A DNA stretch of 64,000 bases from Lachnospiraceae bacterium (lineage in GTDB: Bacteria; Bacillota; Clostridia; Lachnospirales; Lachnospiraceae): the NCBI GenBank assembly GCA_017411305.1, contig JAFQQI010000113.1:20356-84355 (forward strand), read 5' to 3'. Below are positions 42,596 to 51,618 of the stretch, piece by piece (the first letter of the stretch is position 1; each line of letters begins with the position of its first letter). The position numbers were made by a program, and so were the translations under genes. The notes below the pieces were generated by a model, which was not told where the DNA came from, did not search any database, and was given only the letters and a program-made list of their open reading frames with translations.

Positions 42596-43783
42596 ATGGA
42601 AAAAAGATTATTTACTTCCGAATCCGTAACCGAAGGACATCCTGACAAAGTCTGCGATGCCATTTCTGATGCAATTCTCGATGCCTGCATGGAACAGGAC
42701 CCTATGAGCCGTGTTGCTTGTGAAACAGCTTGTTGTACAGGATTTGTTTTAATTACCGGTGAAATTACAACTAACGCATATGTGGATATGCAGAAGGTTG
42801 TTCGTGACACTGTAAAAGAAATCGGCTATACCAAAGCTGATTACAGATTCGACGGTGACAGCTGTGCAGTATTTGTAGCAATTGACGAACAGTCAGCAGA
42901 TATTGCTATGGGTGTTGACAAAGCATTAGAAGCAAAAGAAAACAAAATGAGCGAAGAAGAAATTGAAGCGATTGGTGCAGGTGACCAGGGTATGATGTTT
43001 GGTTATGCAACCAATGAAACACCTGAATTTATGCCTTATCCGATTTCCCTTGCTCACAAGCTGGCACTGCAGCTTACCAAAATCCGTAAGGACGGAACAT
43101 TAACCTACTTAAGACCTGACGGAAAGAGCCAGGTATCCGTAGAATATGATGAAAATGACAAGCCTGTAAGACTGGAGGCAGTTGTATTATCTACACAGCA
43201 TGACCCTGATGTAACACAGGAACAGATTCATGCTGATATCAAGAAGTATGTGTTCGAGCCCATTCTTCCTGCAGAACTGATTGATGAGAATACTAAGTTT
43301 TTCATTAACCCTACAGGACGTTTTGTTATCGGCGGACCTCACGGTGATGCAGGTCTTACCGGACGTAAGATTATCGTAGATACCTACGGCGGATATGCAC
43401 GTCACGGCGGCGGTGCTTTCTCAGGAAAGGACTGTACTAAGGTAGACCGTTCTGCAGCATATGCAGCTCGTTACGTTGCAAAGAACATTGTTGCAGCAGG
43501 CCTCGCTGATAAGTGCGAAATTCAGTTGTCCTACGCAATTGGTGTAGCTCAGCCTACTTCCATTATGATTGATACCTTCGGAACAGGTAAGGTTTCCGAT
43601 GAAAAGCTGGTTGACATCGTAAGAGAGAACTTTGATCTTCGTCCTGCAGGAATTATCAAGATGTTAGACCTTCGTCGTCCGATTTACAAGCAGACAGCAG
43701 CTTACGGACATTTTGGACGTAACGACCTTGACCTTCCTTGGGAAAAGCTTGATAAAGTGGAAGATTTAAAGAAATATTTATAA
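42596..43783 (+). CDS. metK: S-adenosylmethionine synthetase
   Basis: The 395-residue enzyme makes SAM from methionine and ATP. Signatures are [20 protein letters not shown] at the N terminus, [12 protein letters not shown] and [24 protein letters not shown] (42581-42588) precedes ATG 42596; the frame is open further 5' but runs back into the riboswitch. Expression is controlled by the SAM-I riboswitch, closing a feedback loop. A terminator follows. Confidence 0.97.
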   Translation: MEKRLFTSESVTEGHPDKVCDAISDAILDACMEQDPMSRVACETACCTGFVLITGEITTNAYVDMQKVVRDTVKEIGYTKADYRFDGDSCAVFVAIDEQSADIAMGVDKALEAKENKMSEEEIEAIGAGDQGMMFGYATNETPEFMPYPISLAHKLALQLTKIRKDGTLTYLRPDGKSQVSVEYDENDKPVRLEAVVLSTQHDPDVTQEQIHADIKKYVFEPILPAELIDENTKFFINPTGRFVIGGPHGDAGLTGRKIIVDTYGGYARHGGGAFSGKDCTKVDRSAAYAARYVAKNIVAAGLADKCEIQLSYAIGVAQPTSIMIDTFGTGKVSDEKLVDIVRENFDLRPAGIIKMLDLRRPIYKQTAAYGHFGRNDLDLPWEKLDKVEDLKKYL

Positions 43784-43804
43784 AAAGCACAATGACTATG
43801 GGAA

Positions 43805-43838
43805 GAAAACCGTTCCTGAAAAGGGGCGGTTTTCTTAA
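43805..43838 (+). terminator. Terminator after metK
   Basis: GAAAACCG (43805-43812) pairs with CGGTTTTC (43827-43834), with an inner CCT/AGG pair. Confidence 0.7.
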
Positions 43839-43921
43839 CACATTCTTTACTGGAATTGTGCTTATGGTCATACTAAGATTAAATTAAAAAAGTATATTTT
43901 ATTGTACAAATAAGGGAAAAA

Positions 43922-44971
43922 GTGGATAAGAAAAGAAAATTTATAATCAATATATTATATTATGGGTTGATACTGGTTTTTGGCTATCTTGGACTTAAGT
44001 ATTTATTTCCAGTGTTAGTACCCTTTTTAATAGCGTTCGTTGTGGTTTGGGCATTGAAGTACCCTGCTGATTATTTAGGGAAAAAATTGAAATACGGGCA
44101 GAGGTGGATACTACGCATTTTACTTACGCTTTTCTGGGGCGGAGTTGCGTTTGCAGTGCTGAAAGTCAGTGCCAATTTATTTCCGTTGATCGGAAATTTC
44201 TTCTTAGGGCTTCCGGAGTTTTACACCCAAAAGCTGATGCCGGCGATTCAGACAGTTTATCATCAGATGAGGGATATGGTAAAGGATGGAAACCAAGACG
44301 TTATCTTAAGCTTGGAGACAATTTTTGAACAGATATTTACAGAGATAGGAAATTTTATTTCCGCATCTTCCGGAAGTATCATTAAAGCAGTGTCCGGTTA
44401 TGCGGTATCGGTACCTTCCGTAGTAATTAAAATTATTATTACGGTAATTTCTTCCTACTTTATGGCAGGAGACTTTGACGGCATGATAGAAATGACTTTG
44501 GGTGCATTGCCCGGACAGTGGAAGGAAAGAATTATTCACATTACTAACCAAACCAAGAACATTATCGGTATTTTCCTGCGTTCCTACTCTTTGTTGATGT
44601 TAATTACTTTTTGCGAACTGTTTTTGGGACTTTGGCTGTTAAAAGTGCCTTATGCAGGTTTGATTGCCATGGTAATTGCGGTATTTGATATCCTTCCCAT
44701 TTTAGGAACGGGAGGAATTTTGATTCCCTGGGCAATCATTGCAGCGATACTTCGTGACTATAAAATGGCCATCGGAATTGCAATTTTGTATCTGATTATT
44801 ACCGTTATCAGAAATACACTGGAGCCGAAACTGGTAGGAAAGCAAATCGGTCTTCATCCCCTTGCAACTTTAATCAGTATGTTTGTGGGAGCAAGATTGT
44901 TTGGATTGATGGGACTGATAGGATTCCCTCTTGCATTGTCCTTATATGTCAAAATGAAAAAGATGGAATAA
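43922..44971 (+). CDS. ytvI: AI-2E family permease, sporulation membrane protein YtvI-like
   Basis: The 349-residue integral membrane protein belongs to the AI-2 exporter/PerM superfamily and is closest to the YtvI sporulation group by length and by the middle ISSYFMAGDFDGMIEMTLGA and later LEPKLVGKQIGLHPLATLIS. About seven to eight membrane helices are visible. GTG 43922 is used as start, with AAGGGA upstream. Its role in sporulation is not biochemically known. It stands alone and is followed by a terminator. Confidence 0.82.
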   Translation: MDKKRKFIINILYYGLILVFGYLGLKYLFPVLVPFLIAFVVVWALKYPADYLGKKLKYGQRWILRILLTLFWGGVAFAVLKVSANLFPLIGNFFLGLPEFYTQKLMPAIQTVYHQMRDMVKDGNQDVILSLETIFEQIFTEIGNFISASSGSIIKAVSGYAVSVPSVVIKIIITVISSYFMAGDFDGMIEMTLGALPGQWKERIIHITNQTKNIIGIFLRSYSLLMLITFCELFLGLWLLKVPYAGLIAMVIAVFDILPILGTGGILIPWAIIAAILRDYKMAIGIAILYLIITVIRNTLEPKLVGKQIGLHPLATLISMFVGARLFGLMGLIGFPLALSLYVKMKKME

Positions 44972-45016
44972 GGATGCAACTTATTCTTTCAAAATAACAA
45001 CAGAATAGAGATTCAC

Positions 45017-45056
45017 AAAAAGAAATGTCAGGTACTTTCCAAGGCATTTCTTTTTT
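45017..45056 (+). terminator. Terminator after ytvI
   Basis: AAAAGAAATG (45017-45026) pairs with CATTTCTTTT (45045-45054), followed by TTGTTA. Confidence 0.78.
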
Positions 45057-45127
45057 GTTACAATAGAAAAGGAAATTTACGATCGGATATAATGGTCTGA
45101 CATCGGTACTAAGGCAGGAGGCACACT

Positions 45128-48100
45128 ATGGCATTTGCACATCTTCATGTCCATACAGAATACAGTCTGTTGGACGGCTCCAACAAAATAAAAGAATATG
45201 TAAAGCGTGTCAAAGAGCTTGGCATGGACAGTGCTGCCATTACTGACCACGGCGTAATGTACGGTGTCATTGATTTTTATAAAGCATGCAAAGAGGAAGG
45301 CATCAGACCGGTTTTGGGATGCGAGATTTATGTAGCACCCAATTCCCGTTTTGATAAGGAACTGACCGGTGGTGAGGACAGATATTACCACCTTGTTTTA
45401 CTTGCAGAGAATAATGTTGGTTATGATAATCTGATGAAAATTGTCAGCCGCGGTTTTACCGAAGGCTATTACTATAAACCCCGTGTGGATATGGAAGTGT
45501 TAAATGAGTTCCATGAGGGGATTATTGCACTGTCTGCCTGTCTTGCGGGAGAAGTGCAGCGTTACATCCAAAAAGGTCTCATTGACGAGGCCAAAAAGGC
45601 GGCACTTAAGTATAGAGACTGCTTCGGAGAGGAAAACTACTTTTTGGAATTACAGGACCATGGTTTACCGGAGCAGCGGATGGTAAATACCACCTTACTT
45701 CAGATGAGTAAGGAGCTGAACATCCCTCTTGTGGCAACCAATGATGTACACTATACCTATGCGGATGACGTAAAACCTCATGACATCCTGCTTTGTATCC
45801 AGACCGGTAAAAAGCTGGCGGATGAGGACAGGATGCGTTATGAGGGCGGTCAGTATTACGTCAAGAGTGAAGAAGAAATGAAAGGACTGTTTCCTTATGC
45901 ATGGGAAGCAGTAGAAAATACCCAGAGGATTGCGGAGCGCTGTAACGTGGAAATCGAGTTCGGCGTGACCAAGCTGCCTCATTTTGAAGTGCCGGAAGGA
46001 TATGATTCCTGGACCTATTTAAATAAGCTTTGCTATGACGGTCTTCATGAGAGATACGGGGAGGATGAAAATGCCCCTGCCGGAGATACGGGACTTACCT
46101 TAAAGGAGCGTCTTGACTACGAGCTTGATGTTATCAAAAACATGGGTTATGTAGACTACTTCCTGATTGTTTGGGACTTTATCAATTATGCCAAGCAAAA
46201 CGGCATCATGGTAGGGCCGGGAAGAGGTTCTGCGGCGGGAAGTATCGTTGCTTATACCCTTAAAATTACCAATATTGACCCCATTAAATACAGTTTGCTG
46301 TTTGAGCGTTTCTTAAATCCGGAACGTGTTTCCATGCCCGATATTGATATTGACTTCTGCTTTGAAAGAAGACAGGAGGTAATTGATTATGTGGGACGTA
46401 AATACGGCGCTGAAAAGGTAGTGCAGATTGTTACCTTCGGTACCTTGGCGGCAAAGGGTGTCATCCGTGATGTCGGACGTGTGATGGACTTACCATATGC
46501 CTATGTGGATTCCCTTGCCAAGATGATTCCCAATGAATTAAATATTACCATTGAACGTGCCCTGCAGATTAACCCGGAGCTTCGTAAGATGTATGAAAGC
46601 GATGACCAGGTGAAAGAATTAATTGATATGAGCAAACGTCTGGAGGGACTTCCCAGACATACCTCCATGCATGCGGCAGGTGTGGTAATCTGTTCCAGAC
46701 CTGCAGAAGAACTGGTACCCTTATCCAGAGGCTCCGATGGTTCCATCACCACCCAGTTTACCATGACCACCATTGAAGAACTGGGGCTCCTTAAGATGGA
46801 CTTTTTGGGGCTTCGTACCCTGACGGTTATCCGGGATGCGGTTGCCATGATTGAAAAAAGCAAGGGCATTCATATTGATATTGATCAGATTGATTACGAT
46901 GATAAAAAGGTACTGGCATCCTTGGGAACCGGTAAGACAGACGGTGTGTTCCAGCTTGAAAGCGGCGGCATGAAGAACTTCATGAAGGAATTAAAGCCGG
47001 AGAATCTGGAGGACATTATTGCAGGGGTTTCCCTGTATCGTCCGGGACCTATGGATTTTATACCTAAATATATCAAGGGCAAAAACAGCTCGGGACCTAT
47101 TGTGTATTCCTGCCCTCAGTTAGAGCCCATTCTGGCACCTACCTACGGTTGTATTGTGTATCAGGAGCAGGTAATGCAGATTGTTCGTGACCTGGGTGGC
47201 TATACATTGGGACGAAGCGATTTGGTACGCCGTGCCATGAGTAAAAAGAAACAGTCTGTTATGGAGAAGGAACGTGCCAATTTCGTGTACGGAAATCCCG
47301 AAGAGGGAGTACCCGGCTGCGTAGCGGCAGGTATTTCCGAGTCGGTAGCTTCTCAGATTTATGATGATATGATGGATTTTGCAAAGTATGCCTTTAACAA
47401 ATCTCATGCGGCATGCTATGCAGTTGTGGCTTACCAGACCGCGTATCTCAAATATTACTATCCTGTAGAATTTATGGCAGCATTGATGACGTCGGTGATT
47501 GATAATTCCTCTAAGGTGGCAGAATATATTATGACCTGCCGGAGTATGGGAATTAAAATATTGCCCCCGGATATTAATCAGGGTGAGAGCGGATTTTCCG
47601 TTAAAGATAATGCCATTATTTATTCCCTGACTGCCATTAAAAGCGTGGGAAGGCCTGTGATTGAAACGGTGGTTTCCGAAAGAAATGCCAGAGGAGAGTT
47701 TACCAATCTGAAGGACTTTATTACCAGAGTGGCAGATAAGGATGTAAATAAAAAAGCCATTGAGAACTTTATCAAGGCAGGTGCCTTTGATTCCCTGCCC
47801 GGTACACGCAAGCAGTTTATGAGTGCTTATGTACAGATTATGGACCATATTGTTCATGATAAGAAGAACAACATGGCAGGACAATTGAGTCTGTTTGATA
47901 TTGCTTCTGAGGAGCAGAAGGAAGAATTTGAAGTAAAGCTTCCCGATGTGGGTGAATATTCCAAAGAGATGCTGCTGGGTTTTGAAAAAGAGGTACTTGG
48001 TGTATACTTAAGCGGACATCCTATGGAGGAATGGGAAGAGCTTTGGAAGAAAGGGATTACCAATACCACAGCAGACTTTATGTTAGAAGAAGAAAGCAAT

Positions 48101-48619
48101 GAAACCGTTGTAAAGGATAATTCGACCGCGATTATTGGCGGACTGATTGCAGACAAGAAGATAAAATATACTAAGAATGACAAGATTATGGCATTTTTAC
48201 AGGTAGAAGATTTGCTTGGTTCCGTAGAAGTGATTGTATTTCCCAGAGACTATGAAAAGTACAGTGCCAAGCTGGTTGAGGATAACAAAGTATTTATCCG
48301 CGGAAGGGTTTCCTTGGAAGAGGACAGGGACGGTAAGCTGATTTGCGAAAAGATTACTGCCTTTGATGAAATCCCGAAAAAACTGTGGATAAAGTTCCCT
48401 ACCATGGCGGATTATGAGGAAAAGATAGAAGGACTTCTTGCAAAGCTTGCCGGCTCTGACGGCAAGGATAGTGTGATTCTTTATATTGAAGATGCGAAGG
48501 TAATGAAAAAATTACCGCCCAACCGGAATGTCAATGCAGACGAAGTATTACAAAAGCAGCTGGAAGAACTCTATGGCCCTGAGAATATAAAAATTGTCTG
48601 GGACGTGAAAAAAGATTGA
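45128..48619 (+). CDS. dnaE: DNA polymerase III alpha subunit
   Basis: The 1163-residue replicative polymerase has an N-terminal PHP domain (FAHLHVHTEYSLLDGSNKIK and ITDHGVMYGV), the polymerase core with MVGPGRGSAAGS and the catalytic PDIDIDF, a helix-hairpin-helix region (AIKSVGRPVIETV) and a C-terminal OB fold (GGLIADKKIKYTKNDKIMAF). Several PHP metal ligands (HxH, DH, E) are intact, so proofreading or pyrophosphatase activity may remain. In Clostridia this is the DnaE-type partner of PolC. CAGGAGGC lies before the ATG. Confidence 0.97.
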   Translation: MAFAHLHVHTEYSLLDGSNKIKEYVKRVKELGMDSAAITDHGVMYGVIDFYKACKEEGIRPVLGCEIYVAPNSRFDKELTGGEDRYYHLVLLAENNVGYDNLMKIVSRGFTEGYYYKPRVDMEVLNEFHEGIIALSACLAGEVQRYIQKGLIDEAKKAALKYRDCFGEENYFLELQDHGLPEQRMVNTTLLQMSKELNIPLVATNDVHYTYADDVKPHDILLCIQTGKKLADEDRMRYEGGQYYVKSEEEMKGLFPYAWEAVENTQRIAERCNVEIEFGVTKLPHFEVPEGYDSWTYLNKLCYDGLHERYGEDENAPAGDTGLTLKERLDYELDVIKNMGYVDYFLIVWDFINYAKQNGIMVGPGRGSAAGSIVAYTLKITNIDPIKYSLLFERFLNPERVSMPDIDIDFCFERRQEVIDYVGRKYGAEKVVQIVTFGTLAAKGVIRDVGRVMDLPYAYVDSLAKMIPNELNITIERALQINPELRKMYESDDQVKELIDMSKRLEGLPRHTSMHAAGVVICSRPAEELVPLSRGSDGSITTQFTMTTIEELGLLKMDFLGLRTLTVIRDAVAMIEKSKGIHIDIDQIDYDDKKVLASLGTGKTDGVFQLESGGMKNFMKELKPENLEDIIAGVSLYRPGPMDFIPKYIKGKNSSGPIVYSCPQLEPILAPTYGCIVYQEQVMQIVRDLGGYTLGRSDLVRRAMSKKKQSVMEKERANFVYGNPEEGVPGCVAAGISESVASQIYDDMMDFAKYAFNKSHAACYAVVAYQTAYLKYYYPVEFMAALMTSVIDNSSKVAEYIMTCRSMGIKILPPDINQGESGFSVKDNAIIYSLTAIKSVGRPVIETVVSERNARGEFTNLKDFITRVADKDVNKKAIENFIKAGAFDSLPGTRKQFMSAYVQIMDHIVHDKKNNMAGQLSLFDIASEEQKEEFEVKLPDVGEYSKEMLLGFEKEVLGVYLSGHPMEEWEELWKKGITNTTADFMLEEESNETVVKDNSTAIIGGLIADKKIKYTKNDKIMAFLQVEDLLGSVEVIVFPRDYEKYSAKLVEDNKVFIRGRVSLEEDRDGKLICEKITAFDEIPKKLWIKFPTMADYEEKIEGLLAKLAGSDGKDSVILYIEDAKVMKKLPPNRNVNADEVLQKQLEELYGPENIKIVWDVKKD

Positions 48620-48644
48620 AATAGCCTTTAAAACAAGGTAAAAT
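48616..48644 (+). promoter_or_regulatory. Promoter of pfkA
   Basis: TTGAAA (48616-48621) overlaps the dnaE stop; TAAAAT (48639-48644) follows after 17 bases. Transcription should start near 48651. Confidence 0.65.
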
Positions 48645-48651
48645 AAGAAGA

Positions 48652-48677
48652 ACTTTGATAGCAAAGTGTTTACTTTG
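48652..48677. promoter_or_regulatory. Three alternating half-sites at the pfkA transcription start
   Basis: ACTTTG (48652-48657), CAAAGT (48662-48667) and ACTTTG (48672-48677) begin exactly 10 bases apart in alternating orientation. They could be a repressor operator on one DNA face or, in RNA, two mutually exclusive hairpins. Confidence 0.5.
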
Positions 48678-48695
48678 CGGGAAAGGATAACTATC

Positions 48696-49670
48696 ATGGC
48701 AAAAGAAATTAAAACCATCGGTGTACTTACAAGCGGCGGTGATGCGCCCGGTATGAATGCAGCAATCCGTGCGGTTGTGCGTAAGGCAATCGGCAACGGT
48801 GTAAAGGTAAAGGGCATCAAAAAAGGTTACCAGGGCCTTTTAAATGAAGAAATCATAGATATGGAAAAGAAGGATGTTTCCGATACCATTCAAAAAGGCG
48901 GTACCATTCTCGGAACGGCGCGTTGTAACGAGTTTAAGCAGGAAGAAGTTCAGGTCCGTGCAGCCGAAATTTGCCGTAAGCACGGAATTGACGGAATGGT
49001 AGTAATCGGTGGTGACGGTTCTTATCGCGGTGCCCAGGCACTGGCGAGACAGGGGATTAATACAGTGGGTATTCCCGGAACCATTGACCTTGATATTGCA
49101 TGTACTGATTACACAATTGGTTTTGATACAGCGATTAATACGGCAATGCAGGCTATCGATAAAGTAAGAGATACCTCATCCTCTCATGAGCGTTGCAGCA
49201 TCATAGAGGTTATGGGAAGAAATGCCGGTTATATTGCACTGTGGTGCGGTGTTGCCAACGGCGCAGAGGATATCCTGCTTCCTGAGAAGTATGACTTTAA
49301 CGAACAGAACATTATTAACAATATTATCAATAACAGAAAAAGGGGCAAAACCCATCATCTGATTATTAACGCAGAGGGAATCGGACATTCCACCTCCATG
49401 GCAAGAAGAATTGAAGCAGCTACCGGTATTGAAACCAGAGCCACTATCTTAGGTTACATGCAGCGTGGCGGAAGCCCTACCTGTAAGGATCGTTTTTATG
49501 CATCCATTATGGGCTCTTATGCGGCAGATATTCTTTGCGAAGGAAAGAGTAACCGTGTTATTGGTTATCAGCATGGTGAGTTTGTTGACTTTGATATAGA
49601 AGAGGCACTGGCAATGCAGAAGGAAATACCGGAATATCAGTACCAGGTAAGCCGCTTATTATCACAGTAA
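48696..49670 (+). CDS. pfkA: ATP-dependent 6-phosphofructokinase
   Basis: The 324-residue enzyme phosphorylates fructose-6-phosphate in glycolysis. VLTSGGDAPGMNAAIRA is the N-terminal phosphate-binding motif, GGDGSYRGA (residues 105-113) has Gly rather than Asp at the position that selects ATP, and PGTIDLD (127-133) holds the catalytic Asp131; most enzymes have TIDND, so the Leu is a difference that I think is common in related Clostridia. ATG 48696 has GAAAGGA upstream. It has its own promoter and a short structured leader. Confidence 0.95.
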   Translation: MAKEIKTIGVLTSGGDAPGMNAAIRAVVRKAIGNGVKVKGIKKGYQGLLNEEIIDMEKKDVSDTIQKGGTILGTARCNEFKQEEVQVRAAEICRKHGIDGMVVIGGDGSYRGAQALARQGINTVGIPGTIDLDIACTDYTIGFDTAINTAMQAIDKVRDTSSSHERCSIIEVMGRNAGYIALWCGVANGAEDILLPEKYDFNEQNIINNIINNRKRGKTHHLIINAEGIGHSTSMARRIEAATGIETRATILGYMQRGGSPTCKDRFYASIMGSYAADILCEGKSNRVIGYQHGEFVDFDIEEALAMQKEIPEYQYQVSRLLSQ

Positions 49671-49686
49671 GAAAGAATGCACCTTT

Positions 49687-49712
49687 AGGGCGGAGCGGTG
49701 CTCCGCCTTATT
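49687..49712 (+). terminator. Terminator after pfkA
   Basis: AGGGCGGAGC pairs with GCTCCGCCTT around GGT. An outer GCACCTTT (49679-49686)/AAAGGTGC (49739-49746) pair encloses it. Confidence 0.75.
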
Positions 49713-49776
49713 CATTTCATGGATATTTCCGGGAAATAAAAGGTGCTGATATGCATATTCAATATGGAGAAAAGAA

Positions 49777-50610
49777 ATGATAACAAGTTGTGCGAACAGC
49801 AAAGTAAAGAGAATTGTAGCTTTGCAGGAGAAAAGTAAAAACAGACTCAAAGAAAATGTATTTGTGGCAGAAGGTCTTAAGATGTTTGAAGAGGCACCTG
49901 CCGATAAGATAAAGGAAATCTATGTGGAAGAAAAGCTGTACGAAGCGTTAAATCCTGATTTAAGTGCTCGGATTACCGCATATGATGGCAAAGGAATTCC
50001 TACGGAAATCGTAACAAAAGAAGTGTTTGCCAAGATGTCGGACACCCAAAGTCCACAAGGAATTTTGTGCGTAATGCAGCGCTGCAACTATCAGCTTGAT
50101 GAACTGGTGGAGAAAGCGGTAAAGCGCAGAGAGAAAAAGGAGAAAGCCCCGCTTTTCCTTTTGCTTGAGGATATTCAAGACCCGGGAAATCTGGGTACCA
50201 TGATCCGTACCGCAGAAGGAGCCGGAGCCGATGCAGTCATTATGACCAAAGGAACGGTGGATATTTATAATCCAAAGACAATCCGCTCTACCATGGGCTC
50301 GCTTTACAGAGTGCCGTTTCTTTATGTGGAAGATATTGCGGCGGCGATTTCTGCTTTGCAAAAAGGTAAGATTAAGGTTTATGCGGCACATCTGCAGGGG
50401 GAAAAGTACTTTCATGAGTTTACATACAAGGAAGGAGCAGCTTTCCTGATAGGAAATGAAGGAAACGGACTGAAAAAGGAAACTGCGGATTTGGCGGATT
50501 GCTATTTAAAAATTCCTATGGAAGGACAGCTGGAATCTTTAAATGCTTCTGTGGCTGCGGCGCTTCTGATGTATCAGGCGGCAGCGGAACGATATGGTGA
50601 CAGAAAGTAA
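49777..50610 (+). CDS. TrmH-family RNA 2'-O-methyltransferase
   Basis: The 277-residue SpoU/TrmH-family enzyme methylates ribose in rRNA or tRNA with SAM. An N-terminal substrate-binding domain (residues 1-105) precedes the knotted SPOUT domain with QDPGNLGTMIRTAEGAGADA, LIGNEGNGLKKE and IPMEGQLESLNASVAAALLM. These are motifs 1-3. It is likely to act on 23S rRNA, but the target nucleotide cannot be read. GGAGAAAAG precedes the ATG. It is followed after 42 bases by proC. Confidence 0.9.
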   Translation: MITSCANSKVKRIVALQEKSKNRLKENVFVAEGLKMFEEAPADKIKEIYVEEKLYEALNPDLSARITAYDGKGIPTEIVTKEVFAKMSDTQSPQGILCVMQRCNYQLDELVEKAVKRREKKEKAPLFLLLEDIQDPGNLGTMIRTAEGAGADAVIMTKGTVDIYNPKTIRSTMGSLYRVPFLYVEDIAAAISALQKGKIKVYAAHLQGEKYFHEFTYKEGAAFLIGNEGNGLKKETADLADCYLKIPMEGQLESLNASVAAALLMYQAAAERYGDRK

Positions 50611-50652
50611 AGCTATGGATAAGGAAGAAGAATAGGAAAGGATGATACATAC

Positions 50653-51447
50653 ATGAAAATTGGTTTTATCGGATTGGGAAATATGGCAAAAGCCATGATT
50701 GGCGGTATGTTGGAAACAGGAATTGCAACCAAAGAAGACATTATCGGTTCGGCCAAAACACAGGCTACCAGAGATGCGGTATGCGCAAAGTGGGGGATAG
50801 AAACCTTTGCGGATAATCGTCTGGTTGCCGGATGCGCAGATGTTCTGGTGCTGGCTGTAAAGCCACAGTTTTTTGCAGAGGTACTTCCTGAAATAAAGGA
50901 AGAAATCAAAAAGGATACACTTATTCTCAGCATTGCAGCCGGAAAAAGTACGGAAGAAATTGAAAAACTGCTTGGAAAGAAATATAGGATAGCACGTTGC
51001 ATGCCAAATACCCCTGCTCTTGTGGGAGAAGGCTGTTCTGCCGTTTGCTTCAATGAGGAAGTAAGCGCCAAGGAAAAGGAACTGTGCATGAAGTTGCTCG
51101 GAAGCTTTGGCATGGCAGAGGAAATTCCGGAGAAGTTGTTTGATGCTTTTACCGGTATTAGCGGTAGCTCCCCGGCATTTGTATTTATGTTTATGGAAGC
51201 CTTAGCAGACGGTGGCGTGGCAGCAGGCTTGCCCCGTAAGCAGGCATATGCATTTGCAGCCCAGGCGGTAATGGGCAGTGCAAAGCTGATGCTTGAGACA
51301 GGAAAGCATCCCGGAGAATTGAAGGATATGGTATGTTCTCCCGGCGGAACCACCATTGAAGGCGTACATGTTTTGGAAGAAAAAGGCCTTCGGGGTATTG
51401 TTATGGATGCAGTGAAAGCCACCGTGGAAAAATCTAAAAATATGTAA
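50653..51447 (+). CDS. proC: Pyrroline-5-carboxylate reductase
   Basis: The 264-residue enzyme makes proline from pyrroline-5-carboxylate with NAD(P)H. The N-terminal dinucleotide-binding fold has GFIGLGNMAKAMIGGM and LAVKPQ; RCMPNTPALVGEG and the dimerisation region GISGSSPAFVFMFMEALADG are family signatures, as is SPGGTTIEGV. Length is normal. GAAAGGATGATAC precedes the ATG. Confidence 0.95.
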   Translation: MKIGFIGLGNMAKAMIGGMLETGIATKEDIIGSAKTQATRDAVCAKWGIETFADNRLVAGCADVLVLAVKPQFFAEVLPEIKEEIKKDTLILSIAAGKSTEEIEKLLGKKYRIARCMPNTPALVGEGCSAVCFNEEVSAKEKELCMKLLGSFGMAEEIPEKLFDAFTGISGSSPAFVFMFMEALADGGVAAGLPRKQAYAFAAQAVMGSAKLMLETGKHPGELKDMVCSPGGTTIEGVHVLEEKGLRGIVMDAVKATVEKSKNM

Positions 51448-51518
51448 AAATATCGTAATATATTTGGGAATTTTTGTCAGATAAAACGGAACGGAAAGCG
51501 GAGAAAACCTTTGAAAAT

Positions 51519-51547
51519 TTGACAAATGGAAAACGATTTGATATTAT
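51519..51547 (+). promoter_or_regulatory. Promoter of the SleB-like hydrolase gene
   Basis: Perfect TTGACA (51519-51524) and TATTAT (51542-51547), 17-base spacer; the start codon lies 71 bases downstream. Confidence 0.78.
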
Positions 51548-51618
51548 GTTTGCGAACTTATGTAAAAATGTAACAAATCTGTAATATTTCATTTGGATAA
51601 GATTTTGGAGGTAGCAAA

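Noticed and set aside
47120-47884. Long open frame on the minus strand inside dnaE (254 codons)
   Set aside because: It lies within conserved dnaE coding sequence and its product has no domain-like pattern.
50613-51422. Long open frame on the minus strand opposite proC (269 codons)
   Set aside because: Ser/Ala/Pro-rich translation typical of the antisense of a coding gene; no start signal.
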